From Kribbella jejuensis (lineage in GTDB: Bacteria > Actinomycetota > Actinomycetes > Propionibacteriales > Kribbellaceae): DNA of 64,000 nucleotides. The position numbers and the translations under genes are program-made. The DNA is taken from the NCBI RefSeq assembly GCF_006715085.1, contig NZ_VFMM01000001.1, positions 2,976,001-3,040,000 on the forward strand, read 5' to 3'. Below are positions 16,549 to 25,557 of the stretch, one piece after another (within the stretch, counting starts at the first letter, position 1; every line of letters starts with the position of its first letter). The notes under the pieces were generated by a model, which was given only the letters and a program-made list of their open reading frames with translations, was not told where the DNA came from and searched no databases.

Positions 16549-17073
16549 CTATTCCGGGTACGGCGTGTCGGCGCGGGCGTCCCGCAACGAACGAGCCCAC
16601 CACGCGAGCTGCCGCAGCAGAGCCGCCGCTGCGACCGAGGTGGTCGGGTCGACGGGTTCGCCGTCCTCGAAGTCCTCCTCGCGGAAGCCGAGGGTGTCGC
16701 GGATCGTCACCGCGTGCAGCTCACCGAAGACCAGTCGCAGCTGTTCCGCGGCGCGCAGTCCGCCGGAGCGCCCGCCGTACACGACGAAGCCGACGGGCTT
16801 CGCGTACCAGGGCCGGCGGACCGCGTCGATCGCGGTCTTCACATCGCCCGGGTACGCGTGGTTGTACTCGGCCGTGACGATCATCACGGCGTCCGCGTCC
16901 TGGATCCGCGCCGGCAGCTCCACCGGCGGGGTCACGCTCAGGTCGATCAGATCCAGCTTGAACTCGTCCGCCCGCTCAACCTCGCGCGTGAACCACCGCG
17001 TGACCGCCGTCCCGAACCGCCCGTCGTCCAGGTTGCGCGTCAGCACGACGAGCCGGAGCGGATGAACAGTCAC
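16549..17073 (-). CDS. NADPH-dependent FMN reductase family protein
   Basis: 174 residues from GTG 17073. RLVVLTRNLDDGRFGTAV is the phosphate-binding loop variant of the flavodoxin-like fold, ADAVMIVTAEYNHAYPGDVKTAID is the conserved TPEYNxS-type region, and VGFVVYGGRSGGLRAAEQLR the third block. It probably reduces FMN and could feed the LLM oxidoreductase downstream. TTG 17112 is an alternative start that would overlap the peptidase gene's stop; GTG 17073 gives the better family fit. Upstream TAGCGT lies eight bases from the GTG. Confidence 0.82.
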   Translation of the reverse strand: MTVHPLRLVVLTRNLDDGRFGTAVTRWFTREVERADEFKLDLIDLSVTPPVELPARIQDADAVMIVTAEYNHAYPGDVKTAIDAVRRPWYAKPVGFVVYGGRSGGLRAAEQLRLVFGELHAVTIRDTLGFREEDFEDGEPVDPTTSVAAAALLRQLAWWARSLRDARADTPYPE

Positions 17074-17108
17074 ACCAACGGACGCTAATACCTCAACAAC
17101 ACTAGAGG

Positions 17109-18221
17109 TCAAACCGTCTCATCGGGCGGCTCGGCGGGCGCGGCCGGTGGAGTGGTGGTGTGGAGGTCTGTCTGAGCAGCGGTCATGAGGCTGGATGCGT
17201 CGGTGAGGACGCCGACGGTTTGCCAGGAGCTGGTAACTGCGTCGAGTTGGCTGGAACCGTCGCCGAAGAGAGTGCGGGCGGTGGTCTGCGTGGCCTCGGC
17301 GAAGTCCTTGAACGAGGCCGACGTCGCGAGATTGCCAGACGTCAGCGTTTCGTACCAGATCTTGCCGGCGTCGTCGTACGCGTTGCCGCCGATCGCCGCC
17401 GCGACCAGGTAGAACGCGCGGTTCGGGATGCCGGAGTTGATGTGTACGCCGCCGTTGTCGTCCTGCGTGTCGACGTACCCCGACATGTCGGCGGGCTGTG
17501 GATCCTTGCCGAGGCGCGGATCGTCGTACGCCGTGCCGGGCGCCTTCATGGACCGCAGCGCGACGCCCTGGACGCCGGGGAGGAACAACCCGGCGCCGAT
17601 CAACCAGTCGGCGTCCGCGGCGCTCTGCTTGAGCGCGTACTGCTTGGCGAGCGAGCCGAAGACGTCCGAGATGCTCTCGTTGAGCGCACCGGACTGGCCT
17701 TGGTAGTCGAGGTTCGCGGTGTACTGCGTGACGCCGTGGGTGAGCTCGTGCCCGGTGACGTCGATCGACGACGTGAAGTTGCCGAAGATCTCGCCGTCCC
17801 CGTCGCCGAACACCATCTGCGACCCGTCCCAGAACGCGTTCGCGTAGCCGCGGTCGTAGTGCACGGTCGACACCAGCACGAGCCCGTTGCCGTCGATCGA
17901 GTCGCGCCCGTAGCACTCCTTGTACAGCGTCCAGGTTGCGCCGGTGCCGTCGTACGCCTGGTTGACCGGCTCGTCCTGGACCGGGTCGTCGCCCTCGGAA
18001 CGGACCAGCGTGCCGGGCAGGTCGGTGCCGTGCTCCGCGTCGTACACCTTGCGCTGTCGTCCACTCGCCGCCGCCTCGGGTTTCGCGCCGGCCGCGGGCC
18101 GGGTTCGCAGTACGGCGTCGTGCTGCAACGACTGCCGGATCCGGGCACGAACGCTGGGGTCACCCACGGATCGCTCGAGCTGCTCGAGCAGGTACGGCGG
18201 GACGATGGCGTGGAACACCAC
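17109..18221 (-). CDS. M4 family (protealysin-like) metallopeptidase
   Basis: 370 residues. HELTH at about 158-162 is the zinc-binding and catalytic motif, Glu in ALNESISD near 182 is the third ligand, and DDNGGVHINSGIPNRAFYL holds the catalytic His of thermolysins. The start VFHAIVPPYLLEQL is the short protealysin-type propeptide, and there is no signal peptide, so it is either cytoplasmic or exported by an unusual route, as in protealysin. The C-terminal tail is Pro-rich. Start is one of two adjacent GTG codons (18221 or 18218). Confidence 0.9.
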   Translation of the reverse strand: MVFHAIVPPYLLEQLERSVGDPSVRARIRQSLQHDAVLRTRPAAGAKPEAAASGRQRKVYDAEHGTDLPGTLVRSEGDDPVQDEPVNQAYDGTGATWTLYKECYGRDSIDGNGLVLVSTVHYDRGYANAFWDGSQMVFGDGDGEIFGNFTSSIDVTGHELTHGVTQYTANLDYQGQSGALNESISDVFGSLAKQYALKQSAADADWLIGAGLFLPGVQGVALRSMKAPGTAYDDPRLGKDPQPADMSGYVDTQDDNGGVHINSGIPNRAFYLVAAAIGGNAYDDAGKIWYETLTSGNLATSASFKDFAEATQTTARTLFGDGSSQLDAVTSSWQTVGVLTDASSLMTAAQTDLHTTTPPAAPAEPPDETV

Positions 18222-18333
18222 TACAGGAAAACCCGGGCACGGGATAAACTCAAGGATTTGTGGCCGCGTCGGAGCGAATTCCGCAATTGCAGCCTAAAAC
18301 CAACGCGCGCATTTTAACACGAGGGATGGGGAA

Positions 18334-20733
18334 TTGCCGAAGAGGTCGCGTGAAGAGGTGGAGCCGTCGCGAGCGCCGCATCCGCGGGATGCTGGGCAAG
18401 GCGGAGGAGGGAGACGGGACGGAGTCCCGGCGACCGACGACAACGCCGCCCAGCGCCCGCGGGGCGGCGCGCAGCAGGCTCCACCTCTTCACGGGACCTC
18501 TGCTCCTGTTGACGCCGAGCAGGACAACCTGACGACGTTCTACGCTGCGCTCGATGCGGAGCGGGCGCGGACCGACGCACGGGCCGATGACGAGCAGCTG
18601 GTGCAGACCCGGAACGCGCAGGCGCTGCACCAGCGCGACGGGCGGATCCGCGACCTCAAACTGCGGCAGGCCCGGCTGAACGCGGCCGAGGAAGGGCTGT
18701 ACTTCGGCCGCCTGGACACCGCGGACGGCGAGATCCTGCACCTCGGCCGGATCGGCCTGCACGACGACGAATACGAACCGCTCCTCGTCGACTGGCGCGC
18801 TCCGGCCGCGCGGCCGTTCTACATCGCGACCGCGGTGGCCAATCTCGGCATCGTCCGGCGCCGGCACGTCCAGACCCGGTTGCGCCGGGTGATCGACGTC
18901 CAGGACGAGCAGCTCGACCTCGGGCGGGAGGCCGCGGACGCGTCGAAACCCGGCACCGGCGTGATCGGCGAGGCGGTGCTGATGAAGGCGCTGGACGCCC
19001 GCCGGACCGGCCGGATGGAGTCGATCGTCCAGACCATCCAGGCCGACCAGGACCGGATCATCCGCTCCGAACTGCCCGGAATCCTGGTCGTCCAAGGCGG
19101 TCCGGGCACCGGAAAGACGGCCATCGCGCTGCACCGCGCCGCATTTCTCTTGTATACACATCGTGAGCAACTGGAAAAGCGCGGAATTCTCGTCGTCGGG
19201 CCGAATGCGGCGTTCCTGCGCTTCATCGGCCAGGTGCTCCCGTCGCTCGGCGAGGACGGCGTCCGCCTCGTCACGATCGCCGAGCTGTACCCGGGGATCA
19301 ACGCCACCCGCCCGGAATCGCCGGAGAGCGCCGAGGTCAAGGGCCGGCCGGTGATGGCCGACGTGATCGCGCGCGCCGTCACCGACCGCCAGTGGATCCC
19401 GGACGCACCGGTGCACGTGACCGTCGAGCGCACAGAACTCACACTGGATCCCAACGTGTGCGAGGAGATCCACGCCAGGGTCGCCAACCGCAACCTCACC
19501 CACAACCAGGCGCGCCCGTTCGTGCTGAACGAGTACACCGACCACCTCACCAACCAGTACGCCGAACTGATCGGCACCGACCCGCTCGACGGCGAACAGT
19601 TGCTCGACGAGTACGACCTCGCCGAACTGCGCAACGAAGTACTCGCCGAACCCGCCGTCCAAGCGCTGCTCGAACAGCTCTGGCCGTTGCTCACGCCGCA
19701 GAAGCTGCTCGAGGATCTGTACGGCGACGAGGACCGGCTCGCGTCGGCGGCGCCGCAGCTGTCCGCGCTGGATCGCGAGCACCTGCTGCGGTACGGCGCC
19801 GACTGGAGCCCGGCCGACGTACCGTTGCTCGACGAAGCGGCGGAGCTGCTCGGTGACGACGGGACCGAGGCGGCGCGCGAGCGGGCCGCGCGAGCGCGCG
19901 CGATCGCTTACGCACAAGGGGCTCTGGACGTGCTGTCCGGATCAGGATCGACCGACTTCGACGAGGACGACGAGGCGGAAATCCTTACCGCCAAGGACAT
20001 TCTGGACGCCGAGGCGTTCGCCGAGCGGTACGAGGCCGACGACGACCGGACGCTGGCGGATCGGGCCGCGGCGGACCGGCGGTGGACGTACGGGCATGTG
20101 ATCGTCGACGAGGCGCAGGAGTTGTCGCCGATGGCGTGGCGGGCGATCGCCCGGCGCTGTCCGCTGCGGTCGATGACGGTGGTCGGTGACGTCGCGCAGA
20201 CGAGTTCGGTCGGCGGCGGTACGTCGTGGTCGAGCGCGCTCGGGGAGACGTTCGGCGATCGCTGGCGGCTGGCCGAGCTGACGTTCAACTACCGGACGCC
20301 GGCCGAGGTGATGGAGTTGGCGAACGCCGTACTCCGCGCGGTCGACCCGTCCGCGAAGGCGCCGCAGTCGGTCCGTTCGACCGGCGTACGCCCGTGGCAC
20401 ATCGACGTACCGGCGGCCGAGCAAGCGTTGTACGTGTACAAGATGGCGGCCGAGGAGACGGCGTACGGCGAGGTCGGCGTGATCACGTCGCGGAGCCGGC
20501 TCGAGCTGATCCAGGAGGCGGTCGACGGCCTGACCGGCGTCACCGTCCTGACCGCCCGCGAGGCGAAGGGCCTCGAGTTCGACTCGGTCCTGGTCGTCGA
20601 CCCCGACGGCATTGTGATCGAGTCACCCCGCGGCCTCCGCGACCTGTACGTCGCCCTCACCCGCTGCACCCAACGCCTCGGCGTCGTGGGCGAGCTCCCC
20701 GACGTACTGCGGGAGTCAGCCGCGTGGAGCTAG
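18334..20733 (+). CDS. helD: HelD-like RNA polymerase-recycling ATPase (UvrD/Rep superfamily 1)
   Basis: 799 residues if the TTG at 18334 is used. The conserved protein starts near AEQDNLTTFYAALDAERAR (about residue 60), followed by LNAAEEGLYFGRLD. Walker A GGPGTGKTA lies near residue 255, Walker B VIVDEAQELSPMAWR near 590, and helicase motifs FNYRTPAEVME and TAREAKGLEFDSVLVV later. HelD pulls stalled RNA polymerase off DNA and relatives (HelR) give rifampicin tolerance. The first 58 residues are disordered and contain the inverted repeat; the true start is uncertain because only TTG 18334 and GTG 18358 are available. Its stop interlocks with the next gene's. Confidence 0.85.
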   Translation: MPKRSREEVEPSRAPHPRDAGQGGGGRRDGVPATDDNAAQRPRGGAQQAPPLHGTSAPVDAEQDNLTTFYAALDAERARTDARADDEQLVQTRNAQALHQRDGRIRDLKLRQARLNAAEEGLYFGRLDTADGEILHLGRIGLHDDEYEPLLVDWRAPAARPFYIATAVANLGIVRRRHVQTRLRRVIDVQDEQLDLGREAADASKPGTGVIGEAVLMKALDARRTGRMESIVQTIQADQDRIIRSELPGILVVQGGPGTGKTAIALHRAAFLLYTHREQLEKRGILVVGPNAAFLRFIGQVLPSLGEDGVRLVTIAELYPGINATRPESPESAEVKGRPVMADVIARAVTDRQWIPDAPVHVTVERTELTLDPNVCEEIHARVANRNLTHNQARPFVLNEYTDHLTNQYAELIGTDPLDGEQLLDEYDLAELRNEVLAEPAVQALLEQLWPLLTPQKLLEDLYGDEDRLASAAPQLSALDREHLLRYGADWSPADVPLLDEAAELLGDDGTEAARERAARARAIAYAQGALDVLSGSGSTDFDEDDEAEILTAKDILDAEAFAERYEADDDRTLADRAAADRRWTYGHVIVDEAQELSPMAWRAIARRCPLRSMTVVGDVAQTSSVGGGTSWSSALGETFGDRWRLAELTFNYRTPAEVMELANAVLRAVDPSAKAPQSVRSTGVRPWHIDVPAAEQALYVYKMAAEETAYGEVGVITSRSRLELIQEAVDGLTGVTVLTAREAKGLEFDSVLVVDPDGIVIESPRGLRDLYVALTRCTQRLGVVGELPDVLRESAAWS
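18349..18493. repeat. 17-base perfect inverted repeat with 111-base loop
   Basis: The arm at 18349-18365 (CGTGAAGAGGTGGAGCC) is repeated exactly, inverted, at 18477-18493. It lies within the low-complexity N-terminal extension of the HelD-like gene, before the conserved part of that protein. It could form an RNA structure early in the message. Confidence 0.7.
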
Positions 20734-21302
20734 TGGTCCGCGCAGCACTTCTGTTGGTGCTGTAGCTCGAACGGGATCAAAAGGTCGCCGGCGGCCGGTT
20801 GGACCTGCAGGACCAGGCGGCCGTCGCGGCGGACCGGGCGGAGGAAATCGAGGGTGTCGATCAAGGTGTCGTCCTCGACCGGGACACCGCCGATGCCCTC
20901 CAGGTGATCGATGCCGCAGCGGGTGCGGAGCTCGGCCGCGGGCAGTACGCCGCGCGCCTGCTCGTGACCGGGCCAGCGGACCACGCGTCCGGACGTACCG
21001 AGCGCGGCCTCGACCGCGGCGACGTACGCGCCACGGACCAGGCGGCTCGGACCGGCCAGCTCCGGCTCGGACGCGCCCGGCCGGGTGACCGCCAGCCCTA
21101 CGTCGCGCCCGGCAACCATTTCGCGGACCGGGTCGGCGAGGTCCGCCGTACTGGTCAGCGAGACCGCGACGTGCGGCCGGTCGTCGCCCGCCACCATGTG
21201 GGTGAGCGCGACGACCGGCTGGTCCAGCCCGGCGATCAACTCGTAGAGCAGATGGTCGGCCGCCGCGGTGTCCTTGCTGTCGGCATCGATCGCGATGATC
21301 AT
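20730..21302 (-). CDS. conserved hypothetical protein
   Basis: 190 residues, no signal peptide or membrane helix. It begins MIIAIDADSKDTAAADHLLYEL and ends with KCCADH; the middle has VKxG-like loops (AVTRPGASEPELAG) but no recognisable motif. It begins three bases after the stop of the PHP-type phosphoesterase gene, so the two form an operon. I do not recognise the family. Confidence 0.6.
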   Translation of the reverse strand: MIIAIDADSKDTAAADHLLYELIAGLDQPVVALTHMVAGDDRPHVAVSLTSTADLADPVREMVAGRDVGLAVTRPGASEPELAGPSRLVRGAYVAAVEAALGTSGRVVRWPGHEQARGVLPAAELRTRCGIDHLEGIGGVPVEDDTLIDTLDFLRPVRRDGRLVLQVQPAAGDLLIPFELQHQQKCCADH

Positions 21303-21305
21303 CTG

Positions 21306-23042
21306 CTACCTCGGAAGCACCCAGATCGGGTTGGTGTAGAACCACAGGTCGACCCACGGATCCGCGTCGCCGACCACGTCGAGCTTCGGGCCGGCCGGGT
21401 CGACCGCCGCGCCGTGGTAGCCAGGCTGGCTGCGATTCCCGTCGGTACCTCGGACCCGGACGTACTGCGCTTCGTCGGCGCGGCCGAGCGGGTACACCAG
21501 TTCGAACGTGCCGCGCTTGCCCGAGGTGTCCCACTGCTTGACAACCTTGGTGTTCGGCGCGGACAGCGTGTCCTTGTCGGCGACCGGACCGGTCACCGAG
21601 CCCTGGATGACGTCGACCCGGTTCAGCGCCGGGACGAAGTTCGCCCAGTTCGGCATCGTCTGCGTGGTGATCCGGACGACGAGCTCGATCGGACGGCCCT
21701 TCTTGACCAGCAGCGCGCCGCCGAGCGGTTCGCCGTAGCGCTTGCCGACCTCACGGACCTCGACCTCGACGCCCTTGACCAGTGCGCCGTGGTCGACCCA
21801 GACGCGGCCGTTGCGCAGACCCTCCATCACGGCGAGGTAGTCGCGGCGGTCGGCGCCGACGTGGGTACGGCTGTAGAAGCCCGGCCAGAAGTCGGTCGCG
21901 GTCGAGTTGACCGTGTTGCCGTAGACCGGGTCCATGTACCGGCCGTCGCGGTCGAACTGCTCCTGGCTCGAGCCGTCCGGACGGCGGGAGGTCTCGTTCC
22001 AGTTCACGTGCGAGTCGGAGTTCGCGGTGATCCACCACGGCTTGCCCTCGGCGAGCAGGCTGTCCCAGAGGCCGCCGACGGTCGCGGTCATCCAGTCGAA
22101 GCCGCCCCAGGTGCGGTAGCTCTCGGCCGGATAGCCGGTGAACGAGTTCGGGTTCGGGGCGTTGCCGTACAGGCCGCGGGCGCTGCCGGCGCCGATGCCC
22201 TTCGGTAGACCGCCGGCCTGGTGACCGGGCGCACCCTCGAAGCCGATCGCGATCCGCGGGTCGGCGTCGCGCCAGTTGCGGATCTCGTGCGGACTGTCGA
22301 TACCGTTGCGGGCCGGGTGGTTGGCGAGGAACAACGCGTCGGCGACCCGGCGCTTGTCGACCTGCTGGCCGAGCCACTGGATGCCCGACACCGCGAGCGC
22401 CTCGTTGGCCGGCGAGTTCGAGCTCGCGCCCTTCACGCTGCCGTCGTAGTCGTTCTCGAACTGCTTGAGTACGTCGACCTCGCGGCTGCCCGGCGCGACG
22501 AAGATCGTGCCGTGTTCGGCGGCCGGGATGTTCCACTCGAGGCCCTGGAAGATCAGGGTGTCGCGCAACTCGGCGCGGGCCGCCTTGATCTGCGGGTTGA
22601 CCAGGTCGACCCCGATCCGCGCGTGCGTGGCGCCCCCGTGGTCGGTGATGACGAGCCAGTCCAGTCCGTACGACGCCGCGTGCCGGGCCTGGTCGATGAC
22701 GCGGTACATGCCGTCGGAGCTGAGCTGGGTGTGGATGTGGTGGTCGCCGGCCAGCCACACGTTCGGACGACTGCCGGGCTGGAACACGAACCCGTCCTTC
22801 GGCGCAGCCGCCGCCGCGAACTGCGCACCCGTCACCGCGAGCGCCGCCGTACCCCCAAGAATCCCGGCAGACCGCAACAACCCACGCCGACTCACCCCAG
22901 CCGGCGACAACTCACTGTCCGGCACAGACTCGTCGAGCGCCGCCAACGTCTCCTGATCCAACTCGGTATTCGGCCGGTGGTGATCGTGCTCATGTGAATG
23001 CGAATGACCATGACCGTGCGAGTGCGAGTGCGAGTGCCCCAT
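21306..23042 (-). CDS. Tat-exported PHP-like phosphoesterase with His-rich N-terminus
   Basis: 578 residues from ATG 23042, with GGGAGAGGA upstream. Residues 2-22 are almost only Gly, His, Ser (GHSHSHSHGHGHSHSHEH), then a linker, then a twin-arginine signal SRRGLLRSAGILGG near residue 53 with a hydrophobic run and AAAA. The mature domain has GDHHIHTQLSSDG (PHP metal motif HxHxxxSDG), DWLVITDHGG and SDSHVNWNE, typical of PHP-family phosphoesterases, with a C-terminal beta-domain. The histidine tail before a Tat signal is unusual and may load metal before export. It is followed by the unknown 190-residue gene. Confidence 0.85.
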   Translation of the reverse strand: MGHSHSHSHGHGHSHSHEHDHHRPNTELDQETLAALDESVPDSELSPAGVSRRGLLRSAGILGGTAALAVTGAQFAAAAAPKDGFVFQPGSRPNVWLAGDHHIHTQLSSDGMYRVIDQARHAASYGLDWLVITDHGGATHARIGVDLVNPQIKAARAELRDTLIFQGLEWNIPAAEHGTIFVAPGSREVDVLKQFENDYDGSVKGASSNSPANEALAVSGIQWLGQQVDKRRVADALFLANHPARNGIDSPHEIRNWRDADPRIAIGFEGAPGHQAGGLPKGIGAGSARGLYGNAPNPNSFTGYPAESYRTWGGFDWMTATVGGLWDSLLAEGKPWWITANSDSHVNWNETSRRPDGSSQEQFDRDGRYMDPVYGNTVNSTATDFWPGFYSRTHVGADRRDYLAVMEGLRNGRVWVDHGALVKGVEVEVREVGKRYGEPLGGALLVKKGRPIELVVRITTQTMPNWANFVPALNRVDVIQGSVTGPVADKDTLSAPNTKVVKQWDTSGKRGTFELVYPLGRADEAQYVRVRGTDGNRSQPGYHGAAVDPAGPKLDVVGDADPWVDLWFYTNPIWVLPR

Positions 23043-23141
23043 CAACTGTCCTCTCCCAGGCGGAACCGCCGGGATCATCACCTCCCGCCATGACCAACAG
23101 ATGTGCACCGGATGAACGCACCATGGGTCCCGCGGGTACTG

Positions 23142-23591
23142 CTAGCGGGGGCGGTGTTCGCGGAGCGTGGTGATGGATTTTTCGATGCGGCGGGTGCGGG
23201 TGGTGTCGGTTTTGGCGGAGGTGATTTGGAGGGCGTGCCATTGGCGGTTGCTGTAGCTGAGGGTGTCCCAGAATGCCTTCGCGTCCGGGTCGGCGGCCAG
23301 TGCCGCGGCGAGGGGCTCCGGAACTTCGAGCTCGCGTGGTGCGGTGTCGAGTACGACGTCCAGTTCGAGGACGTCCCCGGGCGCGATGCCGGCCTCGGTA
23401 CGGCGCTCCGCGCTGACCCCGAGGAGGTACCGTCCGCCCATCCGCGCGATCGACGTACGGAAGGTGAAGCCGTTCACGGTGACCGCGACCTTCGGGTGGC
23501 CGCCGCCACCGAGTGACTCGACGACCGACTCGGGGATCTCGAAGCCGGCCGTGTTCTTGCCGGAGGAGAACAGTTCCGCGGTGAACTTCAT
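23142..23591 (-). CDS. DUF1905 plus YdeI/OmpD-associated domain protein
   Basis: 149 residues. The N-terminal half (MKFTAELFSSGKNTAGFEIPESVVESLGGG...KVAVTVNGFTFRTSIARMGG) is a DUF1905 domain, and the C-terminal helices (ALAADPDAKAFWDTLSYSNRQWHALQITSAKTDTTRTRRIEKSI) are the YdeI-type helical tail. YdeI-type proteins have been linked to resistance to antimicrobial peptides in other bacteria; no function is proven for this type. A second YdeI-family gene lies at 35.4-36.0 kb. Divergent from a VOC gene 89 bases away. Confidence 0.8.
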   Translation of the reverse strand: MKFTAELFSSGKNTAGFEIPESVVESLGGGGHPKVAVTVNGFTFRTSIARMGGRYLLGVSAERRTEAGIAPGDVLELDVVLDTAPRELEVPEPLAAALAADPDAKAFWDTLSYSNRQWHALQITSAKTDTTRTRRIEKSITTLREHRPR

Positions 23592-23680
23592 CTGTCCATC
23601 ATCCGAGCTCGGCAGGTCATGTCGAAACCCGGCCGACGGCTCCGACGTAGCGGGGTGAGAGTCGGAGCTGAGGAGAAATC

Positions 23681-24037
23681 GTGATTCTGAACAGCATGTT
23701 GCTCGGGAGTGCGGATGCCGAGCGGTTGAAGGCTTGGTACCGGGACGGGTTCCGGGCGGAGGTCGACGGATACGGGAACCTGGACCTCGGTGGGTTCGGG
23801 CTGGTGATCGAGCAGCGGGACGACGTCCCGGCGAAGAACGCGGAGCCGGGGCGGCACATCGTGAACTTCGCCGTCGACGACATCCACGAGGCGGCCGCGC
23901 AGCTGCGGACGCTGGACGTCGACTGGCTGGTGCACCCGGAGGACCGTGGCATCGGCTGGTTCGCGACGCTGATCGACCCGGACGGGAATTACGTCCAGTT
24001 GATCCAGATGAAACCGGAGTACTACGCGCAAAAGTGA
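23681..24037 (+). CDS. VOC family (glyoxalase/bleomycin-resistance fold) protein
   Basis: 118 residues, one beta-alpha-beta-beta-beta pair set: ILNSMLLGSADAERLKAWYRDGF, then HIVNFAVDDIHEAAAQLRT, then ATLIDPDGNYVQLIQMK. GTG 23681 follows AGGAG. Metal-ligand positions are only partly conserved, so it may be a binding protein, a dioxygenase or a resistance protein. It ends in a strong hairpin terminator. Confidence 0.8.
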   Translation: MILNSMLLGSADAERLKAWYRDGFRAEVDGYGNLDLGGFGLVIEQRDDVPAKNAEPGRHIVNFAVDDIHEAAAQLRTLDVDWLVHPEDRGIGWFATLIDPDGNYVQLIQMKPEYYAQK

Positions 24038-24042
24038 AGAAC

Positions 24043-24074
24043 GTTCGCACCGGACCTGGGGATCCGGTGCGAAC
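24043..24074 (+). terminator. hairpin terminator after the VOC gene
   Basis: GTTCGCACCGGA (24043-24054) pairs perfectly with TCCGGTGCGAAC (24063-24074) around an eight-base loop, starting six bases after the stop. There is no U-tract, typical of actinobacterial terminators. Confidence 0.75.
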
Positions 24075-24118
24075 GGGATTTGTCAATCAATCAGGCGCAT
24101 TACACAGGGGAGGAAAGC

Positions 24119-24162
24119 GGGCGGCAAGCGAGGGGCAGAACGCCCACGCTCGCCTGCCGCCC
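24119..24162 (-). terminator. hairpin terminator between convergent genes
   Basis: GGGCGGCAAGCGAG (24119-24132) pairs with CTCGCCTGCCGCCC (24149-24162), 14 base pairs with one A-C mismatch and a 16-base loop. It lies 101 bases beyond the end of the minus-strand small protein gene and could serve both strands. Confidence 0.6.
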
Positions 24163-24262
24163 GATACCGGTCCTTTGGTGATCGAGGTGAGGTGCTCGAC
24201 CTGGCGACGTTCCGGGTGGGTTGTCTGGTGAGGTACGGAACGCGAAAGGTACCGGAGATTTC

Positions 24263-24493
24263 TCAGCGGGGCGCTACGTCCCACATGCGCTCGCCGGGCA
24301 GGGGGTCGGGGAGCTTGTCGATCATCGGCATCGGGTCGTTGGTGACCCGAAGACCGGCGAACCGGCGGCTCATGGCGTCTGCGTACCGCTCGGCCAACGC
24401 CGGCTCGGCGTTGTAGTCGGCGATCACGTGCTCACCGAACCAGACACGCACGCGTCGGCGCTGAACGGTCTGGGTGGCGGTGGCGGTTGTCAC
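24263..24493 (-). CDS. conserved small basic protein, unknown function
   Basis: 76 residues from GTG 24493, with AGGAGG at 24498-24503. The sequence VRVWFGEHVIADYNAEPALAERYADAMSRRFAGLRVTNDP followed by PLPGERMWDVAPR looks like a small soluble alpha/beta protein of a family widespread in actinobacteria, as far as I can judge. No catalytic motif or membrane helix. The 205 bases upstream to the SDR gene contain nothing else that I can identify. Confidence 0.65.
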   Translation of the reverse strand: MTTATATQTVQRRRVRVWFGEHVIADYNAEPALAERYADAMSRRFAGLRVTNDPMPMIDKLPDPLPGERMWDVAPR

Positions 24494-24698
24494 TGGTCCT
24501 CCTGGCTGTACTTCGAGGGGTGGAACGGCCTGGAAAACGCGGGCGAGCGCGGTGCCGGTGCGCCGTGTTGTGTTCACCGTCACGTCACTTCCAACGGAGG
24601 ATGCCGAGCAGAGGTCACGCCCGGATCCGGAAATTCTGGGCAATCGGCAAAACTTTTCTCGACGGTTCAGAACCCCATTAATTCGCACACATTTTCGA

Positions 24699-25463
24699 TT
24701 ACCCGAACGGTCCTCGAACCGAGACGCCGCCGTCCAGCACGAGCTGCTGGCCGGTGATGTACGACGCGGCGTCGGACGCCAGGTAGACCACCGCCCGGGC
24801 GACCTCCTCGGACCGCCCGAACCGCCCGACCGGGATCTCCTCGACCACGTCGGCGCCGACCACTCCGTTGGCGACCGCGGTCGCGATCGCTCCGGCGGCG
24901 GCGACGTTCATCCGGATGCCGTCCCGCGCGTACTCCGCGGCGACCGTCCGCGCCAGGCTCAGGATGCCCGCCTTCATCACGCCGTACGCGGCCTGTTCGG
25001 GCGCCGCCATGAATCCCGTGACCGATCCGACGCTGACGATCGCCCCGCCGGTGCCCTGGTCCAGGAACACCCGGAGCGCGGCCCGGACGGCGCGGGCGAC
25101 GTACCGCAGGTTGACCTCGTAGATCGTGTCCCAGTCCGCGTCGGCCATCTCGTGCAGCCTGACCGCCGGCACGAACGCGACCTGCCCGCCGACGACGGTG
25201 ACCAGTACGTCGAGCCCTCCGAGCCGCCGTACCGCTTCGGCGACCATCGCCTCGATGTCTTCCGCCGAGCGGACGTCGCCGGACACCGGGTACGCCGTAC
25301 CGCCGGCTGCTCGGACCGCGTCCGCGGCCTCCGCGGCACGCGCGGGATCGAGGTCCGCGACCACGACCGCGGCGCCTTCGTTGCCGAGGGCTTCGGTTGT
25401 CGCGCGGCCGATGCCGCCGCCCCCGCCGCCGATCACCAGGGCTCGTTTCGTACTCAGCTGCAT
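24699..25463 (-). CDS. SDR family oxidoreductase
   Basis: 254 residues. GGGGGGIGRATTEALGNEGAAVVVADLD is the NAD(P) loop, SVGSVTGFMAAPEQAAYGVMKAG holds the catalytic Ser and YxxxK, and the C-terminus has the usual YITGQQLVLDGG. The first motif is shifted to a run of six glycines; NNAG is replaced by VTVVGGQ. The substrate is unknown. TACCCT at 25470-25475 lies six bases before ATG 25463, so the message is probably leaderless. Confidence 0.88.
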   Translation of the reverse strand: MQLSTKRALVIGGGGGGIGRATTEALGNEGAAVVVADLDPARAAEAADAVRAAGGTAYPVSGDVRSAEDIEAMVAEAVRRLGGLDVLVTVVGGQVAFVPAVRLHEMADADWDTIYEVNLRYVARAVRAALRVFLDQGTGGAIVSVGSVTGFMAAPEQAAYGVMKAGILSLARTVAAEYARDGIRMNVAAAGAIATAVANGVVGADVVEEIPVGRFGRSEEVARAVVYLASDAASYITGQQLVLDGGVSVRGPFG

Positions 25464-25557
25464 AGCCGGAGGGTAGGCGAAGAACGTCATGAGATTCACA
25501 GGGATTCCTCAGGTAAGACACGCCGAAGCTGTCAGAACGGCTCCGTACGCTGGAACT

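Noticed and set aside
24494..24698. A possible small gene in the 205-base gap
   Set aside because: No frame has a ribosome site plus a convincing amino-acid pattern.
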